Shown one piece after another: positions 17,826-27,906 of a stretch of DNA of 59,391 nucleotides. This DNA comes from Rhodanobacter sp. PCA2 (GTDB taxonomy: Bacteria > Pseudomonadota > Gammaproteobacteria > Xanthomonadales > Rhodanobacteraceae): positions 3,488 through 62,878 of the forward strand of contig NZ_NJIC01000042.1 of assembly GCF_013620825.1 (NCBI RefSeq). The letters are read 5' to 3'. The notes beneath the pieces were generated by a model, which saw nothing but the letters and a program-made list of their open reading frames with translations, was not told the origin of the DNA and made no database searches. The translations under genes and the position numbers were made by a program. Positions within the stretch are counted from its first letter, which is position 1. Each line of letters opens with the position of its first letter.

Positions 17826-19596
17826 ACGGATACAGCGGCGGCAGGGCGTCGTCATCTGCCTTGTCCGCTGCGCGCCATGCGAAGCCGCGCTTGAACGCCG
17901 CGGCCAGCTCGTCGCCCGACGCCACGGTGGCCGCGGCATCGCCATAGCAGCGGCGCTGCAGGCCGGCGATCGCCTGCCGCTGCGCTTCATCCGCCAGCGC
18001 CGCGGCCAGGGCGCCCGGATGCTGGATCGCCGGGCGCTCGGCCTGGGCCCAGGCCAGCAGGCTGCGCAACTGCGCCGGCGCATCGCTGCCCCGCGCGGCG
18101 GCGAGGAAGGCCTGGCGCAGTTGGCGCGCGGTGTCGCCCGTTGCGCCGCCTGCTCCTGCCGCCGCACCGACGCCTCGCACGGTGCGCCTGCGCCACAGCC
18201 ACCACGCCAGCATGCTGAGCAGCCACAGCAGCAGGCTGGCCAGGGCGATCCAGCGCCATGGCGTGCCATGTGCCTGCACGCCGGCAGGCGCCGCCGCGAC
18301 CGCGGGCGCCGAAGCCGCCACGGCCGGCGACGACGACACAGCGGGCGCCGCGGCCTGCGGTGGCGTGGCCGCCGCACCGGCGGCCGGCAGCACGGTGATG
18401 CTGTGCGCGGGAATCTCGGCCGTGCGCGGCTGGCCGCTGGTCACGTCGAACCAGCGCAGCGTGGTGGCCGGCACGGTGAGCGTGCCGGCCTGCTCGGGCA
18501 CCACCGCGAAGGCGCGCTGGCGGGTGCCGACCAGCCACGGGCCGTCGTTCGCGGTGGACGTGAACGGCTGGTCCGGGTACACGGTGGCGCCCTGCAACGC
18601 GGGCAGGCTCAGCGCGGGCAGCGTGTCGACCGGCAGGCCGGTGGCGCCGAGCTTCATGGTCAGGTTGATCGGCTGGCCCACGCGCACCGGCGTGTTTGCA
18701 TCGGGCCAGCCCTCCAGAGTGAGCGTGAGCGCGCGCGCCGGCAGCCACGCCGCCTTGCCCCAGTCTGCCGGCGGCGCCTGGATCTGCGCGGTGAGCGGCG
18801 GCGAGCTGGCCGACACCGGCGCGCCGGCGCCGAAGAAACTGTCCGGATCGCCGGGATCCAGCGCCTGGCCCTGGAAACCCACGGCGGGAATCGCCAGCGT
18901 GCCGGCATGCTGCGGCACCAGCGCGTAGCGCCGCTCGATCACGTGGTAGTCGCGGCCGCCGCGCTCGGCGTCGTAGCGCAGGTCGCCGCCCACCTGGCTG
19001 AGCTGCACGCCGTCGATCTGCGGCGCGTCCAGCGCGCCGCTGGTGATGTTGCCGCTGTAATAGAGCCGCAGCACGTAGCTGAGCTGCTGGCCCACCCACG
19101 CCTGCTGCGGCGCGACCTGGGCTTCCATGAACACGCTGCGGTGCATGGCGGCCGCGGCGGCCGGATTCGACGGGGCGACCTGCAGTTGCAGCGGCGCGGT
19201 CCGTGCCCCCGCCACCGTCAGCGCCGGAATCGTGAGCATGCCCGCATGCCTGGGCTGCAGCACCACGCCGACCACCAGTTCCGAACTGCTCCTGCCGTTG
19301 ACGATGCTGAGGCTGCTGCTTTGCGAGCGGCCGAGTATGTCGAAGTCCTGCAGCAGCGGCGTCAGGTCCGGCATCGCCACGCTGCCGCTGCCGCCGGTGA
19401 CGTGCAGGTTCAAGGTCACCGTCTCGCCCATCTGCACCGTGCCGCGGTCCAGCGTGGCCCGCACGTCGGCGGCATGCGCCAGCAGCGGCAGCGCCAGGAA
19501 AAGCAAGAGGCAAAGCCCTTGAACAACCCGGCCGTGGATGGCCGCTCTTTTCACCTTCGCGGTCACGCACGAAAGCAGCATGGACAAAACCGGCAT
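17812..19596 (-). CDS. batD: BatD, aerotolerance/oxygen-tolerance membrane protein
   Basis: A 594-residue protein with an N-terminal signal (about residues 18-43, ending LLAHAAD), tandem periplasmic beta-rich BatD repeats (DRGTVQMGETVTLNLHVTG and similar blocks to about residue 400), an Ala/Pro-rich linker, one transmembrane helix near 425-450 followed by basic residues, and a cytoplasmic tail. The family is linked to stress tolerance and, in Bacteroides, to aerotolerance; the molecular role is not settled. The ATG at 19596 overlaps the batB stop (TGATG), giving translational coupling. It is the last gene of the operon and overlaps the macro-domain gene at its end. Confidence 0.9.
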   Translation of the reverse strand: MPVLSMLLSCVTAKVKRAAIHGRVVQGLCLLLFLALPLLAHAADVRATLDRGTVQMGETVTLNLHVTGGSGSVAMPDLTPLLQDFDILGRSQSSSLSIVNGRSSSELVVGVVLQPRHAGMLTIPALTVAGARTAPLQLQVAPSNPAAAAAMHRSVFMEAQVAPQQAWVGQQLSYVLRLYYSGNITSGALDAPQIDGVQLSQVGGDLRYDAERGGRDYHVIERRYALVPQHAGTLAIPAVGFQGQALDPGDPDSFFGAGAPVSASSPPLTAQIQAPPADWGKAAWLPARALTLTLEGWPDANTPVRVGQPINLTMKLGATGLPVDTLPALSLPALQGATVYPDQPFTSTANDGPWLVGTRQRAFAVVPEQAGTLTVPATTLRWFDVTSGQPRTAEIPAHSITVLPAAGAAATPPQAAAPAVSSSPAVAASAPAVAAAPAGVQAHGTPWRWIALASLLLWLLSMLAWWLWRRRTVRGVGAAAGAGGATGDTARQLRQAFLAAARGSDAPAQLRSLLAWAQAERPAIQHPGALAAALADEAQRQAIAGLQRRCYGDAAATVASGDELAAAFKRGFAWRAADKADDDALPPLYPFKVK

Positions 19597-21524
19597 CACG
19601 GGCCGTCCTCGTCGGGTGTGCCGCCATGGCGGCGCTGGTATTCCAGCTCGAACTTGCGGCGCAGCAGCGCGCCGGGATCGTCGGGCACGCGCTGCAAGGC
19701 CTGGCGCAGGTCGGCCGGCAGTTTCGATTGCGGATCGTCGGCGCCGGCCGCGCCCAGCTCGTGGCTGGTGGGCGGCTTCGCCGCGGGCTTGCCGGGGGCG
19801 CCCAGCGCCTGGTCCAGTTGCTGCTTCAGCGCCTGCTGCGCCTTCGCGGCCTGCGCCTGCTGCTCGGCCTGCTGTTCGGGCGTGGGCTGCGGCTGGTCCT
19901 GCTGCGCACCGTCCTTGCCGGACGACTGCTGCGGGTCGTGCCGGCTCTGGTCCTGCGGCGACTGGCCGGACTGGCTGTCGTTCCTGTCCTGCCCGCCCTG
20001 GTCCTGCCCGTTCTTGTTCTGGCCGTTCTGGTTCTGGCCGTCCTTGCCCTGCCCGTTCTTGTCCTGCCCGTTCTTGTCCTGCCCGTTCTGGCCCTGGTCG
20101 CCCTGCGGCTTGCCATCCTGTCCGTTCTGGCCCGGCTTCTGCTGGGACGGGTCCTGCGGCGGCTGCTTGCGCAGCCAGTCCTCGACCGCCTGCCGGTTCG
20201 CCTTCGCGTCCGCATTCGCGGGATCGATCTGCAGCGCGCGGTCGTAGGCCCGGATCGCGTCCTGGTACTTGCCGCCCCGCGCCAGCGCATTGCCGAGGTT
20301 GTAGGCCGCGTCCCCGCCCTTGGCCTCACGCAGGGCCTGGCTCGCGGCGGCGTAGTCGCCGGCGCGATACGCTGCCGCGCCGCGCCACGCCGGATCGCGC
20401 GCCAGCTGCATCGCCTGCTTCGCGTCGCCCTGGCCCAACGCTGCCGCAGCCTGCTGGTCGCGGCGCTGCCAGAGGTCGCGCCAGCTCGCGGCATGCGCCG
20501 TACCAGGCAGCATGGGCAGCAGCACCAACGGCAACAGCAGCAGCCAGCCGCGGCGGAAGGCCAGGGCCGCCAGCGGCAGGAGCAGCAGCAGCAACCACGG
20601 GCCGCGGTCCTGCCACTCGTCGCCGACCTGGCCTTGCACCGCCTGGGTGGAACCCGCGCGCAGTTCATCGCGCAGGGCCGCGATGTCGCTGCCGTCGGCG
20701 CTGGGCGGCACGTAACGGCCGCCGCCCGCCGCGGCGAGCGCGCTCAATGCGGCATCGTCGCGGGCGGCCAGCTGCAGGGCGCCGTTCGCATCGTGCAGGA
20801 AGCCGCCGCCGGGCAGCGGCACCGGCGCGCCCTGCGGCGTGCCCACGCCCAGCACCGAGACGCGCACGCCTTCGGCCAGCGCCTTGCGCGCGGCGTCCTG
20901 CGCGGCCGCGTCGGCGGTGTCGGTGATCAGCACCAGCGAGCCGCCGCCGGCCTTGGCGTCGCGGATCAACGCGGCGCCACGCCGGATCGCCGCCGCCGCG
21001 TTGTCGCCGCCCACCGGCATGGTGTCCGGCGCCATCGCGTCCAGCAGCGCGCCCAGGCTGTGCACGTCCGAAGTAAGGGGAGCCACCACGAACGCTTCAC
21101 CGGCATAACCGAGCAGCCCGTTGAGGCCGTCGCGGTTCGCCAGCAGCAGGTCGTGCGCCTTGTAGCGCGCGCGGTCGAGTCGGCTGGGCGCCACGTCGTG
21201 CGACAGCATGCGCTGCGACAGCGAGATCGCCACCACCTGCGCCGCGCGGCGCGCGTACAGCGGCTGCTCGACCCGGCTCCAGGTGGGGCCGGCCAGCGCG
21301 AGCACCGCCAGCGTCCACGCCAGCGAGAGCAGGCCCAGCGGCAGCCGCTGCCGCACCGCCTGCCCCTGCAGCAGGGCGGGCAGCAGCTCCGCATCGACCA
21401 GCCGCGCCAGCGCCTGCAGGCCGCGGCCGCGGCGCGCGGCCTGCCACAACAGCCACGGCAATACGGCGAGCGCGCACAGCCACCACGGCCGGAGGAAATG
21501 GAACTGCGCCAGCGCCGCGCTCAT
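19596..21524 (-). CDS. batB: BatB/BatC fusion: VWA domain plus TPR region
   Basis: A 642-residue protein that joins a BatB part (N-terminal helices, von Willebrand A domain at about 90-300, helices near 310-360) to a BatC-like part with TPR helices (about 385-470) and a low-complexity Asn/Gly/Gln/Lys/Asp tail. The VWA metal-site motif DxSxS is not present: the matching positions read S101-L-S103-Q-R105, so Mg2+ binding is doubtful. The Asp in LITDTAD is kept. The ATG at 21524 overlaps the batA stop (ATGA). A 15-base tandem repeat encodes part of the tail. Confidence 0.88.
   Translation of the reverse strand: MSAALAQFHFLRPWWLCALAVLPWLLWQAARRGRGLQALARLVDAELLPALLQGQAVRQRLPLGLLSLAWTLAVLALAGPTWSRVEQPLYARRAAQVVAISLSQRMLSHDVAPSRLDRARYKAHDLLLANRDGLNGLLGYAGEAFVVAPLTSDVHSLGALLDAMAPDTMPVGGDNAAAAIRRGAALIRDAKAGGGSLVLITDTADAAAQDAARKALAEGVRVSVLGVGTPQGAPVPLPGGGFLHDANGALQLAARDDAALSALAAAGGGRYVPPSADGSDIAALRDELRAGSTQAVQGQVGDEWQDRGPWLLLLLLPLAALAFRRGWLLLLPLVLLPMLPGTAHAASWRDLWQRRDQQAAAALGQGDAKQAMQLARDPAWRGAAAYRAGDYAAASQALREAKGGDAAYNLGNALARGGKYQDAIRAYDRALQIDPANADAKANRQAVEDWLRKQPPQDPSQQKPGQNGQDGKPQGDQGQNGQDKNGQDKNGQGKDGQNQNGQNKNGQDQGGQDRNDSQSGQSPQDQSRHDPQQSSGKDGAQQDQPQPTPEQQAEQQAQAAKAQQALKQQLDQALGAPGKPAAKPPTSHELGAAGADDPQSKLPADLRQALQRVPDDPGALLRRKFELEYQRRHGGTPDEDGP
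19987..20091 (-). repeat. 15-base tandem repeat within batB/C
   Basis: Seven 15-base units in register, for example TCCTGCCCGTTCTTG at 20002-20016, repeated exactly at 20062-20076, with others differing at one to four positions. On the coding strand each unit gives a five-residue Gln/Asn/Gly/Lys/Asp block. The copy number could change by slippage without shifting the frame. Confidence 0.8.
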
Positions 21525-22501
21525 GCCGGCAGCTCCCGCACGCGCAGGCGCGGCAGCCCGGCCAGCAACCACAGCAGCAGCGCCGTCGCCAGCGGCCAGA
21601 TGAACCACTCGCGCCGCGGCCTGAGGCTGGGGCCTTGCTGCGGCATCGGCTCCAGCGCGTCGATGGTGCGGTAGGCGTCGGCCAGCTGGTCGCTGTCGGT
21701 GGCGCGGAAGAAACGGCCGCCGGTCTCGTCGGCGATCTTCGTCAGCATGCCCGCGTCGAGATCGGCGGAAGGATTGATCACCTGGCTGCCGAAGAAGCCC
21801 GGCACGCGCATGCGGGTGGCGCCGATGCCCACGGTGTAGATGCGCACGCCGGCCGCCTTCGCGGTACGCGCGGCTTCCAGCGGCGTGATGCTGCCCGCGT
21901 TGTTGACGCCGTCGGTAAGCAGCACAAGCACGCGTGCCTCCTGCGGCAGCGCGGACAGGCGTTTCACCGCGATGGCGATGGCGTCGCCGATCGCCGTCTC
22001 GGTGCCGGCCAGGCCCACGGCCACGCCCTGCAGTTGCGCGCGCACCGCGTCCAGGTCGTAGGTGAGCGGCGTCACCAGGAACGCCTGGCTGCCGAACAGC
22101 ACCAGGCCCATCTCGTCGCCGCGGCGGCGATCGATGAAGTTGCCGGCGATCGCCTTCACCGCGCCGAAGCGGCTCACCGGTTGGCCGGCCAGTTCCATGT
22201 CCGGCGTGCGCATGCTGCCGGAGAGATCGACCGCCAGCATCAGCGCGCGGCCGCTGCGCTGCTGCGGCTGCGGCGGCCCCACCCATTGCGGGCGCGCTGC
22301 CGCGGCCACCAGGCACAGCCATGACAACGCCAGCAGCCACGGCGCGACGCTGCGCACCGCGTCGCCGCCCGCCGCCGCGAGATGCAAGCCCGGTTGCGGC
22401 AGATGCAGCGCCTGCCCGGGCAGGGTCGGCGGCAGCCAGCGGCGCAGCAGCCAGGGCAACGGCAGCAGCAGGAACAGCCAGGGCCAGGCGAACTCAAACA
22501 C
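21521..22501 (-). CDS. batA: BatA, VWA-domain membrane protein
   Basis: A 326-residue protein with an N-terminal hydrophobic hairpin (about residues 4-22 and 52-68), a von Willebrand A domain (about 86-285) and a C-terminal transmembrane helix (about 300-318). The metal site is complete: D92-x-S94-x-S96 in DLSGSM, the Thr in GTETAIGDA and the Asp in LLTDGVNN. Bat proteins are thought to work with MoxR ATPases in assembling or protecting envelope proteins. The start is GTG at 22501, overlapping the stop of the DUF4381 gene by eight bases. The intact site contrasts with the degenerate one in BatB next door. Confidence 0.92.
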   Translation of the reverse strand: MFEFAWPWLFLLLPLPWLLRRWLPPTLPGQALHLPQPGLHLAAAGGDAVRSVAPWLLALSWLCLVAAAARPQWVGPPQPQQRSGRALMLAVDLSGSMRTPDMELAGQPVSRFGAVKAIAGNFIDRRRGDEMGLVLFGSQAFLVTPLTYDLDAVRAQLQGVAVGLAGTETAIGDAIAIAVKRLSALPQEARVLVLLTDGVNNAGSITPLEAARTAKAAGVRIYTVGIGATRMRVPGFFGSQVINPSADLDAGMLTKIADETGGRFFRATDSDQLADAYRTIDALEPMPQQGPSLRPRREWFIWPLATALLLWLLAGLPRLRVRELPA

Positions 22502-23012
22502 GGCCCGGCTCCGCGACTACGTGCTTCCATGCACGCGGTCGCGCGGCCGCGTGCAGCCAGGTGCGCGCCGCCGCCAGCGTGGCGGGCGCGTCGAAGCTGG
22601 CCTGCGGCCGGTAGATCGCCTGCTCCAGCGACAGCAGGCGGTCCAGCACCGGCGTCGCCACCGGCACGCGCGCCAGCGTCTGACGCCAGCTCTCGCCACG
22701 CTGCCGTACGGCGGCGGCATCCTGTCGGCGCGCCACGCGGCGCAGCAACTGCTGCAGCGAAGCCGCCAGCGCGGCGGCGTCGCCATCGCGCGCATGCTGT
22801 GCCTCCAGCCGCGCCAGTTCGTCCAGCAATTGCCGGCGCTGCCGCTGCAACCGCGCGCGGCGGCGCCAGGCCCAGGCCACACCCAGCAGGACCAGCACCG
22901 CCAGCGCCGTCAGCAGCCACCAGCCCGGTGCGGGCGGCCACCATGGCGGCGCCGGCGGCAGGTGGATGTCGCGCAGCTCCGGGCCGCTGGCTGCCGGCGT
23001 GGACACGATCAT
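22494..23012 (-). CDS. DUF4381 membrane protein of the Bat operon
   Basis: A 172-residue protein with a short periplasmic N-terminus containing LRDIHLPPAPPWWPPAPGWW, a hallmark of DUF4381 proteins, one transmembrane helix (about residues 33-50), and a cytoplasmic helical domain rich in Arg, Gln and Leu. Proteins of this family occur between the DUF58 and VWA genes in moxR-bat operons; their role is unknown, probably a membrane scaffold. The ATG at 23012 overlaps the preceding stop in an ATGA arrangement, and the gene overlaps batA at its other end. Confidence 0.85.
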   Translation of the reverse strand: MIVSTPAASGPELRDIHLPPAPPWWPPAPGWWLLTALAVLVLLGVAWAWRRRARLQRQRRQLLDELARLEAQHARDGDAAALAASLQQLLRRVARRQDAAAVRQRGESWRQTLARVPVATPVLDRLLSLEQAIYRPQASFDAPATLAAARTWLHAAARPRAWKHVVAEPGRV

Positions 23013-23952
23013 TGCCACACCTTCGCCACGCCCAGCAACTCGCCCACGGCCGCCAGCGGATCATCGCGGGTATCGATCACGCAACAACGCAGGGCGGCGC
23101 TGCGCGCCAGTGTTTCGAGACTCGCCGGGCCGGCGCCCAGCGCCTGCTGGAACTCGCGTCGTTGGCGCTCGCCCAGCAGCACCACGTCGCGGCGCTCGCC
23201 GGCGTGTTCCAGCGGATAGCGGCCCGGCGGCGGCGGCTCGCGTTCCAGCGCGTCGGCCACCACCAGCACGCCGACCCCGGCGCGCGCGCGCAGATCGAGC
23301 AGGCGCTGGCGCGCGGCTTCGTCCGCACTGAAGCCGTCGCTGACCAGCAGCACGCGACTGGCGCCGTGCTGCAGCCGGCGCGCGCGCAGCAGCGCGGCGG
23401 ACAGCGCCTCGTGGCGATCCACGGGCGGTGCGGCATCCCAGTCCGCCAGTGCGCCGCACACCGCCAGCGCGCCATGCGCGCCGCCCTGGGGGCGCAGCAG
23501 TTGATCGGCAGCGCCGAACGCCATCAGCCCCACGCGTTCGCCGGCGCGCACGGCCAGCCACGCGGCGATCGCGGCGGCGCGCGCGGCCTGCACGGACTTG
23601 AAGCGCACGCGGGTGCCGAAGCGCATGCTGGCGTGAGTATCCAGCAGGATCAGCAGGCGCCCTTCGCGTTCCTCCTGGAACAGCTTGGTGTGCAACCGGC
23701 CGCTGCGCGCTGTAAGCCGCCAGTCCATCCGGCGCACGTCGTCGCCGGCCTGGTAGACGCGCGATTCGGCGTAGTCCATGCCGCGGCCGTAGAGCCGGCT
23801 GGACTGCTGGCCGCTGCGCTCGGCGCGGCTTTGCGCCGGCGCGAGTTTCGCGCGGCCCACGCGCGCGCCCAGCGCGATCAGCTCGGCCAGCGCCACGCGC
23901 GTGCGGCCGTCGCCATCGACGCGACGCGGCAGGACGGCATCCGCGAGCGCGC

Positions 23953-23956
<4 letters not shown>
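23009..23956 (-). CDS. DUF58 protein of the MoxR-Bat operon
   Basis: A 315-residue soluble protein. The DUF58 core is clear near residues 55-110: YGRGMDYAESRVYQAGDDV, then RMDWRLTARSG and LHTKLFQEEREG. A VWA-like domain follows, in which DTHAS stands where DxSxS would be. DUF58 proteins are usually encoded directly after MoxR ATPases and may be their adaptors; this is family context, not proven function. The GTG at 23956 overlaps the moxR stop (GTGA), so the pair is translationally coupled. Confidence 0.9.
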
Positions 23957-24951
<995 letters not shown>

Positions 24952-25032
24952 GGGATTCCGGCAGCAAGTCGCCGCTGTTGACCGCGGCGGAGTCCGGAAG
25001 TTTAGTCGACGGCGCCCGCGCATTCAGTCCCC

Positions 25033-25070
25033 GCACGCAAAGAGGCGGCCGCAGCCGCCTCTTTGCGTGC
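25033..25070 (-). terminator. 17-base-pair hairpin after pilQ
   Basis: Arms 25033-25049 and 25054-25070 pair perfectly around a four-base loop, 18 bases beyond the pilQ stop. No long T-run follows on either strand. The likely role is ending the pil transcript before the moxR promoter region. Confidence 0.65.
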
Positions 25071-25087
25071 CTTGCGGGCGCGCAGCC

Positions 25088-27343
25088 TTATTGCAGCGAA
25101 TCGTTGAGGATGCGCGGCGTCACGAAGATCAGCAGTTCCGCCTTGGTGTTGTTGCGGTAGGTGTTGCGGAACAGGTAGCCGATGCCTGGGATGTCGCCCA
25201 GGCCTGGCACCTTGGTGACGGTATTGTTCTTGTTGATCTCGTAGATGCCGCCCAGCACCACGGTCTGGCCGTTGTCCACCAGCACCGACGTGTTCACCGA
25301 CTGGGTGTTGATCTGCGGCACCTGGCCGTTCGGCGTGGTGAGGAACTTCGCCAGCGAGTCCTTCTTCACGTTGATCGCGAGGTAGACGCGGTTGTCAGCG
25401 GTGATCGTGGGCGTGACCTTCAGCTCCAGCACCGCATCCTTGAACTGCACCGAGGCGGTGGGCGCCGCGGTACCACCGACGCCACCCTGGTAGGTGACGT
25501 AGCCGATCTCCTGGCCCTGCCGGATCACCGCCTCCTGCTGGTTCGCGGTGATCACGCGCGGACTGGAGATCACCTCGCCGCGGCCTTCGGTCTGCGCCGC
25601 GGACAGCTCCAGGTCCAGCGCATAGTTCTTGCCCAGGATGGCCAGGCCCAGCACGCCGGCGGCGGACGAATTCGAGACCGGCAGGTTCACGTTGAGACCG
25701 CCGTTGCCCAGGGTGCTGGTGGTGGTGCCGCTGGCGGAATTGCTGCCGTTGTTGCCCACCGTGGTGCCCAATGCGCCACCCACCTGCAGCACCTGGCCGC
25801 TGGGATTGGTACGCTGGCCGTTCGCGCCCCACTTCACGCCCAGTTCGCGGGTGAAGTCGTCGGTGGCGATCACGATGCGCGACTCGATCAACACCTGCTG
25901 CACCGGCTTGTCCAGCTCGGCCACCAGCTTGCGGATCTGCTCGGTCTTGTCGGCGGTGTCGTTGAGCAGCAGGGTGTTGGTGCGCTCGTCGAAGGAGACG
26001 CTGCCGCGCGCCGACAGGAAGCCGCGCGTGACGCCGGCGCCGCCGGCCGCGTTGGCGCCACCGCCGCCGCCCTGCATGCTGCCGGTGGTCAGCAGCTTCG
26101 CGATGTCGGCCGCCTTGCCGTAGCTGATCGGCAGATAGGTGGTGACCAGCGGCGCGTTGTCCTCGGCCTTCATGCGGGCCGCGGCCAGGTCTTCCTCGTA
26201 CTTGGCCAACTCCTGCTGCGGCGCCACCCAGATCACGTTGCCGTCACGGCGCTTGTCCAGGCCCTTGGCGCGCAGGATCACGTCCAGCGCCTGGTCCCAC
26301 GGCACATTCACCAGGCGCAGCGTGATGCTGCCGCTGACGCTGTCGGCGGCCACGATGTTGAGCTTGGAGGTGTCGGCGATCAGCTGCAGCACCGAGCGCA
26401 CCGGGATGTCCTGGAAGTTGAAGGTGGCGCGCGTGCCGGTATAGGCCGGCTGCTGGCCAGGGGCCAGCCTGCCGGCGGCGGCGGTGTTCTGGCCCTTCTT
26501 CGGCGCCACTTCGACCACGTACTGGTTGCCTTCCTGCCATGCCGAGGTGTCGACCACGCCCTTGGTGGCGATCGTCAGCTGCACGCCGCCGGTTGCGCCG
26601 ATGCGGGTGTTGATCGACTGCACCGGGGTGGCGAAGTCCAGCGTGTCCAGCCGCTGCGCGAGGTTGGCCGGCACGCTGGCGTTGGGAATGCTCACCTCGA
26701 CCTTGTCGCCTATCGTGTGCAACTGCGCATCGGCGCCGGGACCGCTGAAGTTGACCAGCACGCGACCCTGCCCGTTCGCGCCGCGGCGGAAATCGATGTT
26801 GGTGACGCTGATGCCGCCGGCGGCGGTGGCCGCCACGCGCTTGGACGGATCGATCACCGCCGCGGTGGTGATGCTGTGCCGCACCGGCGCGGCCGCCGCC
26901 TGCGGCGCAGCGGCGCTGCTGCCGTTGGCCACCGTGAGCACCAGGCTGTCGCCCTGCACGGCGGACTGGTACGACACCGGACGCATCAGCTCCACGATCA
27001 CCCGGGTGCGGTCGCCCGCGGCGACCGCCGAGACGCCGGAGGTGGCGCCCTGGCCGATCTCGGTGTGGCGCTGGGCGGTGGACGCGGTGTCGGCGAAATC
27101 GATCGCGATGCGCGCCGGGTTGTCGGTGGTGAAGATGCGCGGCTGCGGCACCGCACCGGCGAAGTTCAGGTGCAGTTGCACGCTGCCGCCAGGCAAGGTG
27201 GTGTAGCTGATGTCCTTCAGCGTGCTGCCGGCAGCCAGCGCGGCGGGGGCAAAGCCCGCCCCGGCGAGCAGCAGCAGCGACAGGAGACTACGAATGGCGT
27301 GGCGCATGACCCGGCCCCGGACAGATTGAATGTGGTTGCTCAT
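25088..27343 (-). CDS. pilQ: Type IV pilus secretin PilQ
   Basis: A 751-residue outer-membrane secretin through which the type IV pilus leaves the cell. A signal peptide (about residues 13-38) precedes two AMIN domains for peptidoglycan binding (about 42-160 and 175-285), a secretin/TonB short N-terminal domain (ATFNFQDIPVRSVLQLIADTS), N1 domains, and the secretin core from about residue 500, with VLIESRIVIATDDFTRELG and the final LLIFVTPRIL. The ATG at 27343 has AGGGG upstream and lies 20 bases after pilP. It is last in pilMNOPQ. Confidence 0.97.
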   Translation of the reverse strand: MSNHIQSVRGRVMRHAIRSLLSLLLLAGAGFAPAALAAGSTLKDISYTTLPGGSVQLHLNFAGAVPQPRIFTTDNPARIAIDFADTASTAQRHTEIGQGATSGVSAVAAGDRTRVIVELMRPVSYQSAVQGDSLVLTVANGSSAAAPQAAAAPVRHSITTAAVIDPSKRVAATAAGGISVTNIDFRRGANGQGRVLVNFSGPGADAQLHTIGDKVEVSIPNASVPANLAQRLDTLDFATPVQSINTRIGATGGVQLTIATKGVVDTSAWQEGNQYVVEVAPKKGQNTAAAGRLAPGQQPAYTGTRATFNFQDIPVRSVLQLIADTSKLNIVAADSVSGSITLRLVNVPWDQALDVILRAKGLDKRRDGNVIWVAPQQELAKYEEDLAAARMKAEDNAPLVTTYLPISYGKAADIAKLLTTGSMQGGGGGANAAGGAGVTRGFLSARGSVSFDERTNTLLLNDTADKTEQIRKLVAELDKPVQQVLIESRIVIATDDFTRELGVKWGANGQRTNPSGQVLQVGGALGTTVGNNGSNSASGTTTSTLGNGGLNVNLPVSNSSAAGVLGLAILGKNYALDLELSAAQTEGRGEVISSPRVITANQQEAVIRQGQEIGYVTYQGGVGGTAAPTASVQFKDAVLELKVTPTITADNRVYLAINVKKDSLAKFLTTPNGQVPQINTQSVNTSVLVDNGQTVVLGGIYEINKNNTVTKVPGLGDIPGIGYLFRNTYRNNTKAELLIFVTPRILNDSLQ

Positions 27344-27363
27344 TGCATCAGCCCCTGTATTCC

Positions 27364-27906
27364 CTATTTCTCGCCGAGCGCCATGCTGGCCGGACGTTCC
27401 ATCCAGCCACCATTGCCATTGGATACCAGCTCGATCAGGTCGATGTGGTCATCGCTGATGGCGGTAATGCGGCCATAGTTCTGGCCCAGGTATTCGTTGC
27501 GGTGCACCGGATGGATCACGCCGCCGGGGTCCTTGACCAGGGCCTCGATGCCCGCGCCCGCGCCTATCGTGCCGACCATCTTCAGGCTGTCCAGCGCGAA
27601 CATCTCCAGCGGCTGCTTGGGCCGGTTCTGGTCCGGACGCGGTCCGCTGTTGGCGGCGGACGAATCCTGCTCCGCGGCGCTGGCGCCGAACGGGTCGCGC
27701 AGGTCCTGGTCCGCGTAGGTGAAGGTCTCGAAGGTCTTGATCACCGGCAGCGGCGGGATCGGCGCACCCTTCTTGGCCTTCTGCTGCGCGATCCATTCGC
27801 GCAGGTCCGAGGTGCCGCGCGTGCAGCCCCCCAGCAGCAGGGCGGCCAGCAGCAGCAGGGCGAGGCGCGACAGCGTGGACGGTTTCATGGCAGTGGACAG
27901 CTTCAT
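27364..27906 (-). CDS. pilP: Type IV pilus lipoprotein PilP
   Basis: A 180-residue inner-membrane lipoprotein that joins the PilNO dimer to PilQ. The signal ends in the lipobox LLGGC with Cys28 as the lipidation site. PLPVIKTFETFTYADQDLRDPF is a typical PilP segment, and the compact beta domain covers the last 90 residues (LEMFALDSLKMVGTIG, then VHRNEYLGQNYGRI). The start overlaps the pilO stop (ATGA); an internal ATG at 27888 would also give a valid lipoprotein signal. Confidence 0.95.
   Translation of the reverse strand: MKLSTAMKPSTLSRLALLLLAALLLGGCTRGTSDLREWIAQQKAKKGAPIPPLPVIKTFETFTYADQDLRDPFGASAAEQDSSAANSGPRPDQNRPKQPLEMFALDSLKMVGTIGAGAGIEALVKDPGGVIHPVHRNEYLGQNYGRITAISDDHIDLIELVSNGNGGWMERPASMALGEK

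Noticed and set aside
19987-20091. Possible CRISPR-like array
   Set aside because: Units are 15 bases, contiguous without spacers, and code in frame for the BatC tail.
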